From Shewanella sediminis HAW-EB3 (GTDB taxonomy: Bacteria > Pseudomonadota > Gammaproteobacteria > Enterobacterales > Shewanellaceae), in NCBI RefSeq assembly GCF_000018025.1, contig NC_009831.1, positions 1,488,001 to 1,552,000 on the forward strand: a stretch of 64,000 nt of DNA, written 5' to 3'. A program made the position numbers and the translations under genes. Shown here one piece after another: positions 59,738 through 64,000 of the stretch (its first letter is position 1; the number at the start of each line of letters is the position of its first letter). The notes under the pieces are model-generated. The model saw nothing but the letters and a program-made list of their open reading frames with translations. It was not told the DNA's origin and made no database searches.

Positions 59738-60076
59738 TTATATAGCAGATGTTGGGGCTTGTTTATAGGTGCCCTCGACAGAACGAAGAAAACTACGATT
59801 TTCTTCGATAATGAATTCTCCCGCTTTAGCCAGCTCGAAGTTCTCTACACTTTGAGGTAGCTGCCTAAGTTTATCCCGATAACGTTCGTAATCGGCCAGG
59901 CTTTGAAAGCTAACTAAGCCAAATGCGATATCTGAAGTTCCTTCGTAAGGCATGAAGTATCCCAATAAATCACCGCCATAATGCGGGATTATTTCCCCCC
60001 AGTTTTTAGCATACTGTTCAAATAAGTCGACTTTATAAGGGTTTATCTTGTATTGAATAAAGCATGTTATTGGCAT
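59738..60076 (-). CDS. NIPSNAP-family protein
   Basis: This 112-residue protein resembles bacterial NIPSNAP proteins, which share the dimeric alpha/beta-barrel fold: CFIQYKINPYKVDLFEQYA, WGEIIPHYGGDLLGYFMPYE and SDIAFGLVSFQSLADYERYR. Activity of the bacterial members is mostly unknown. ATG 60076 is preferred because homologues start MITCFIRY-like; the frame is open 16 codons upstream with no better ribosome site. It is the first gene of the pair with the ABM protein and is divergent from the dms-like operon. Confidence 0.8.
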   Translation of the reverse strand: MPITCFIQYKINPYKVDLFEQYAKNWGEIIPHYGGDLLGYFMPYEGTSDIAFGLVSFQSLADYERYRDKLRQLPQSVENFELAKAGEFIIEENRSFLRSVEGTYKQAPTSAI

Positions 60077-60673
60077 GTTTATATGCTCGCAATTATTTAT
60101 AAGTGATTTAAAGCTGTTTCTCATTGAATAAAGATAACATTAATAATAGATGTGAGCCTATTTTTGTTATTTATATTTCAATATCAAAAAAAATTATACC
60201 ATTGCGTTCGAAGTTAACGATTTATGGTTTGTTTGTGATCTGAACAATAAGCATGCGTGTGTATAAAGCTCTCTGCAAAATATTTCGTTTTAATCTTCAT
60301 GATTACACCTATGTTTTCGTTATCGTTTTGATGAGGCCAAATAGTGATAAATATCATTTTTGTTAAAAAAATGCGAGCTAGACACAGGGTTAACCGCTTA
60401 AGTATAGAAGATTTCAAGTCATTTCAGCGTTTTACTTGGTAAATGTATTTTTATAAAAAACTAATAACACCCTATAAAGTTAATCAATTGGAAAGGTAAT
60501 GCCTGTCTAATGTTAAATGTTTGCCGCAGACAAGATAATTGCATTTAACAATGAAAACAAATTATGTATGCAACTTAAGGTTTAAGTTATTTAGGGTTTA
60601 ATAATGTCAGGCCTTCAGTGGGTATATTAATGTACCGCTCGGTTTTACTGGGCTTTAACACAGAGAAAAAGAG
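60077..60673. other. Long divergent region before the dms-like operon
   Basis: About 600 AT-rich bases with no gene I trust. A nine-base inverted repeat TGTTAAATG ... CATTTAACA (60511-60519 and 60542-60550) lies about 125 bases before the cytochrome gene and could be an operator or leader hairpin. TTTGTGATCTGAACAATA at about 60228 is half of a CRP-like site. Neither is strong. Confidence 0.35.
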
Positions 60674-61606
60674 ATGAGACGTCTTTTATTTAAACTACTT
60701 TTAACCGCTGTATTCAGTACTGGATGTTGGTCCAATGTTGCCTTAAGCAATACTACGGAGCAGCAATTATTAGACAAATTTGAAGTCGGTAAATATTCAA
60801 ACAAGGGGGCGGACACTTGCCTGATGTGCCACAAGAATAATTCCAAAGTGATGGCGTTATTTGATGGTGTGCATGGTGAAATGGGCAACAGCGAGAGCCC
60901 TATGGCGCAGCTGCAATGCGAGTCTTGCCATGGACCTCAAGGAAAGCACAGAGGCAAAAATGAGCCGATGATAACCTTTGGTGCCAACAGCAATGTGACC
61001 AATGAACTGCAAGATAGTGTGTGTTTATCTTGTCATCAAGACAGCAAACGCATGGGATGGCACGACGCATTACACGCTGAGGAGCAATCCTGTGCCAGTT
61101 GCCATGATATTCATACGGGCCAGGACAAAATAATGAACCCGGCATTTGAGGTATCTATTTGTACCGAATGTCATACCGAGCAAAAGCTCGATATCAATAA
61201 GCGCAGCAGTCATCCTTTGGCCACCGGCACCAAAGTAGGTTCAATGACCTGCTCTAGTTGTCACAGTAGCCATGGTTCAATGACCGATGCTAGCCTCAAA
61301 CAAGTCAGTATCAATGAAACCTGCTATGAGTGTCATGCTGAAAAGCGCGGTCCCTTTTTATGGGAGCATGAACCTGTTGTTGAAGATTGTACAACATGTC
61401 ACAACCCTCACGGCAGTGTTAACGAACCCCTGCTAAATTCTCGTGCTCCCCTTTTATGCCAAGACTGTCATGCCAGTGATGGTCACGCCAGTCGTGCCTA
61501 TGGTGACGACAATTCCGCCTTTAGTGGTGGTGGTCAAAGTTGTCTGAACTGTCACGGCTCTATTCATGGTTCCAACCATCCATTGGGCAACGCGTTTCAG
61601 CGATAA
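60674..61606 (+). CDS. dmsE: Decaheme c-type cytochrome, DmsE/MtrA family
   Basis: The 310-residue periplasmic cytochrome has a signal peptide (about residues 1-28) and ten CxxCH heme sites, in order CLMCH, CESCH, CLSCH, CASCH, CTECH, CSSCH, CYECH, CTTCH, CQDCH, CLNCH. This count and spacing fit the MtrA/DmsE group, which carries electrons from the quinol pool across the outer membrane through a barrel partner. An AAAAAGAG ribosome site precedes the ATG. The next genes are the barrel and a molybdoenzyme, so DmsE (extracellular DMSO respiration) fits better than MtrA, which lies with mtrB and mtrC. Confidence 0.9.
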   Translation: MRRLLFKLLLTAVFSTGCWSNVALSNTTEQQLLDKFEVGKYSNKGADTCLMCHKNNSKVMALFDGVHGEMGNSESPMAQLQCESCHGPQGKHRGKNEPMITFGANSNVTNELQDSVCLSCHQDSKRMGWHDALHAEEQSCASCHDIHTGQDKIMNPAFEVSICTECHTEQKLDINKRSSHPLATGTKVGSMTCSSCHSSHGSMTDASLKQVSINETCYECHAEKRGPFLWEHEPVVEDCTTCHNPHGSVNEPLLNSRAPLLCQDCHASDGHASRAYGDDNSAFSGGGQSCLNCHGSIHGSNHPLGNAFQR

Positions 61607-61617
61607 GGAGAATCATT

Positions 61618-63636
61618 ATGAAATTTCAATTAAGTGTAATCGCGCTTGCGATAGTGCAAGTGGGTAGCGCTAACGCAGTGGGTTTCAGCTTGTCTGGCGC
61701 TAATCTTGAGCAAGCTAACACGGTCAAGTGGCGCTGTCGAAGCTGTGAGTCGACGGCGGTGAGCGGTGAGATGGGCGTGTCGGTTGTTGGAACGGATACT
61801 GATAATGCACGTGCAGCGAACAGTTTTGGCGAAGACAGTGAATTTGCCGGGGCGCTGCAAGCCGATGCATTGTATCAAAAAGAGGGTGCGAGAATTCGTG
61901 TGCAGGCCAATAACCTTGGCATGGAAACGGGCAATGGACGCATCGCTTACGACAGTGAACGATACGGTTTTGACGTGGGTTACCAGAGTCAATTGCGAGT
62001 CGATACTGATAAAGCGCTGACGGACTACGGCATGGAAAGTCGCGGTAATGGCGGCTACAACCTGGTGGATACTGGCAATGTACGCAGTACCGATCTTGAG
62101 AAGAAACGAGAGACATGGACCCTGGGTACGGAAGTAAAAGCTCAAGACTGGGGAATGGGAGGTGGGATCGCCTGGCGTGGATTTGCGGACTACCTTTATC
62201 AACAGAAAACGGGGCAACAAGCCAGTTCTACTCAGGTTAACAAGCGACCGGTGAACTTTGTAAAGCCCATTGATAGCACTAGTCAAATCTTGAAAGCAGG
62301 AGGCGAATTGCTGGGTGAAGACTGGATTGCAACACTGTCTTACCAAGGGAGTTTGTTCGAGAATGACCTGGGCGGTTTATACAACGGAGAGATGGAAAGC
62401 CTGCAGGCGTTTGAGCCGGGTAACGAAGCACATCAAGTGATAGCACAAGGGCAATACCGCCTGGATAGCACGTATCTAACGGGGCGAGTCGTAAAAGGCT
62501 GGTTATATCAAAATGATGACTACATCGACCTGACGGGTGTCCCTAATGGCATTAGTCATCTCAATGGTGAGGTCGCCACCTTGGACGCAAACTTCAAGGT
62601 GTCTACCCGACTCAGCCGCGGGCTTAAGGTCGGCTTTAAAGCAGACTATCGTGACCGCGACAACAAAACACCCGTGCAAATGTTCAACCGTATTGATTAC
62701 GACGAAATGTCAGGCAAAGCGACTGAAAATGTGCAGCTAAATAGTGAGAAGAGCAGCTATCAGGTAGATGTTAATTATCGGCTTCGTAAAGCTTTGAGGT
62801 TTAGTGGTGGTTATCAGCGTACGGATAAGGAACAGTCGAATACAGTTCGAGAAAAGACAAGCGAAGACAGAGTATTTGCCAAGCTAAAGTACAACCTAAG
62901 CAAGGGGTGGGGGATTAGCCTGGAAGGTGAATATGGTAATCGAGACGGCTCCACCTACCAAGCTTCATCGGCCACCTCCTCGGAAGATAACGAGTTACTT
63001 CGTAAGTACCACTTGGCTGACCGTGATCGCACTGAGCTAGAGTTGAAAGTTGGCAACACCTCATTTGACAACCTCGGGATTAACCTAAGCTATCGTTACG
63101 CACTGGACGATTATAGTGAAAGTGAGTTAGGGCTAAGTGAGTCCATAGACAATGGTTATGACGTGTCTATTAGTTATCAGCCTATAGCAAAGTTGGATAT
63201 CTACGCCTTTGGCGGTCAACAATGGATCGAGTCAACCCGATATGGCAGCCAAGGTTACAGCAGTGCAGATTGGACTGGCAATGTTGACGACAGCTTCAGC
63301 CACATAGGACTAGGCACAAGCTACAGTGGGTTAATGCAGGAGCTGTTAGTTGTGGGTCTTAACTACAGCTACAGCGAGTCAGAGTCCGAGACCTCAGTGA
63401 CAAGAACGACGCCATACGGAGAGTATTATTCCTGGTCACACAACCTCAGGTTATATGCCGAGTTCGCCTTAAGTGAGCGGGCTAAGGTTCACGCGAACTA
63501 TCGCTATGAAAGATATTACGACACCGATTATCGCGACGTTACCGACGAGACATTTTCAGAATTAACCACACTAGGCAACATGGGGAGTAACTACAACGCC
63601 CATCAATTAATGCTGACATTTAGTTACGCATTGTAA
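61618..63636 (+). CDS. dmsF: MtrB/PioB-family outer-membrane barrel, DmsF-like
   Basis: The 672-residue protein has a signal peptide (residues 1-20), a CxxC pair at residues 40 and 43 (WRCRSCES) seen near the N-terminus of MtrB-type proteins, and a long array of amphipathic strands with turns like GNGRIAYDSERYG, ending in SYAL. The barrel sheathes the decaheme cytochrome so that electrons cross the outer membrane. AAGGAG lies at 61605-61610. I start at ATG 61618; the frame opens 26 codons earlier inside the cytochrome gene. It lies 11 bases after dmsE and 24 before the molybdoenzyme gene. Confidence 0.9.
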   Translation: MKFQLSVIALAIVQVGSANAVGFSLSGANLEQANTVKWRCRSCESTAVSGEMGVSVVGTDTDNARAANSFGEDSEFAGALQADALYQKEGARIRVQANNLGMETGNGRIAYDSERYGFDVGYQSQLRVDTDKALTDYGMESRGNGGYNLVDTGNVRSTDLEKKRETWTLGTEVKAQDWGMGGGIAWRGFADYLYQQKTGQQASSTQVNKRPVNFVKPIDSTSQILKAGGELLGEDWIATLSYQGSLFENDLGGLYNGEMESLQAFEPGNEAHQVIAQGQYRLDSTYLTGRVVKGWLYQNDDYIDLTGVPNGISHLNGEVATLDANFKVSTRLSRGLKVGFKADYRDRDNKTPVQMFNRIDYDEMSGKATENVQLNSEKSSYQVDVNYRLRKALRFSGGYQRTDKEQSNTVREKTSEDRVFAKLKYNLSKGWGISLEGEYGNRDGSTYQASSATSSEDNELLRKYHLADRDRTELELKVGNTSFDNLGINLSYRYALDDYSESELGLSESIDNGYDVSISYQPIAKLDIYAFGGQQWIESTRYGSQGYSSADWTGNVDDSFSHIGLGTSYSGLMQELLVVGLNYSYSESESETSVTRTTPYGEYYSWSHNLRLYAEFALSERAKVHANYRYERYYDTDYRDVTDETFSELTTLGNMGSNYNAHQLMLTFSYAL

Positions 63637-63660
63637 TCAATTCTACAAAGGAACAGCTCA

Positions 63661-64000
63661 TGCAAAGACGTGAATTTCTAAAACTCAGCGCAGCAGCCAG
63701 CGCGGTAACATGTGTTACTGCTTGCGGCAGTAAAAAAACCGAAACAATCATTCCCGAAGTACCTGTATCTGAAAAACATTTTTGGAGTGCGTGTCTAGGT
63801 AATTGTGGCTCTAACTGTCCGTTAAAGGTGATCACCGTAGATGGAAAAATCACACGTATTGAGCCTGAAACTTACGGCGAAGACAGCTTTGATTCACCTC
63901 ATATTCGACCGTGCTTACGTGGGCATGCTAACCGTGCACGTGTATATAACCCCGATCGCCTAATGTATCCCATGAAACGAATTGCAAATGCTAAACGAGG
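63661..64000 (+). CDS. dmsA: DMSO reductase-type molybdoenzyme, N-terminal part (DmsA-like)
   Basis: Only the first 113 codons are in the window. The start MQRREFLKLSAAASAV carries the twin-arginine export motif RREFLK and is followed by VTAC, a possible lipobox. An iron-sulfur site follows with cysteines at residues 45, 49, 53 (CLGNCGSNC) and 85 (RPCLRGH), the pattern of molybdopterin oxidoreductases of the DMSO reductase family, then YNPDRLMYPMKR. AAAGGA precedes the ATG. With dmsE and dmsF ahead of it, an outer-surface DMSO or related reductase is the best reading; other substrates cannot be excluded from this part. Confidence 0.88.

Noticed and set aside
60228..60246. CRP site upstream of dmsE
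   Set aside because: Only the left half (TGTGA) matches; the right half departs strongly and it lies over 400 bases from the gene.
60214..60417. Minus-strand 67-codon ORF upstream of the dms-like operon
   Set aside because: AT-rich low-complexity frame, no ribosome site, no similarity recognised.
61630..62346. Long minus-strand ORF inside the barrel gene
   Set aside because: Antisense shadow of dmsF with biased codon mirror; no independent features.

Overview
The window looks like chromosomal DNA of a marine Shewanella or a close gammaproteobacterial relative. The evidence is the conserved order relA-mazG-pyrG-eno-ftsB-ispD-ispF-truD-surE-pcm-nlpD-rpoS-mutS-recA, a Shewanella-type ribBX in the riboflavin operon, barA/yjaG, and a decaheme cytochrome/MtrB-like porin/Tat-exported molybdoenzyme set (dmsEFA-like) running off the right edge. 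No rRNA or tRNA genes and no CRISPR arrays were seen. Nothing was searched against databases; family names come from motifs and overall sequence recognition.

Layout. 1-3.6 kb: end of an RND efflux adaptor plus its permease. 3.9-4.1 kb: cold-shock protein. 4.1-5.1 kb: gene-free, with two copies of a dispersed repeat and a partly duplicated terminator region. 5.1-9.2 kb: iron-type alcohol dehydrogenase, a porin, a YbaK-type deacylase and a NYN-domain protein. 9.4-14 kb: an accessory cluster with a TPR-sulfotransferase, an Asp/Asn beta-hydroxylase-like protein and a second sulfotransferase (the last two both ending in SEC-C zinc motifs), plus a GNAT acetyltransferase. 14.3-18.5 kb: a second RND adaptor/permease pair. 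18.7-22.2 kb: MmcQ/YjbR protein, exported PPP-type phosphatase, ettA. 22.7-30.3 kb: glyA, nrdR, ribD-ribE-ribBX-ribH-nusB-thiL-pgpA. 30.7-36 kb: a methyltransferase, recN (SOS boxes), AEC transporter, a small protein, a repeat element, yjaG. 36-43.5 kb: barA, rlmD, relA, mazG. 43.6-57.3 kb: the pyrG-to-recA housekeeping block.

The collinear block breaks just after recA. recX is present only as a frameshifted, 3'-truncated remnant joined to a decayed IS110-family transposase. The expected downstream genes are replaced by AT-rich accessory DNA holding an orphan ORF and an ABM/NIPSNAP pair, then by the dms-like respiratory operon.

Regulation visible in the sequence: a LexA box lies exactly between the -35 and -10 of recA, a pair of LexA boxes overlaps the recN promoter, a MetR-like inverted repeat and a second perfect palindrome lie upstream of glyA, and many gene ends have clear intrinsic terminators. 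Several genes start inside longer open frames (TTG/GTG upstream); starts were chosen by ribosome binding site and family length. The most interesting items are the sulfotransferase/hydroxylase/SEC-C cluster, the recX/IS110 breakpoint beside the respiratory operon, and the repeat family at 4.3, 4.7 and 35.1 kb.
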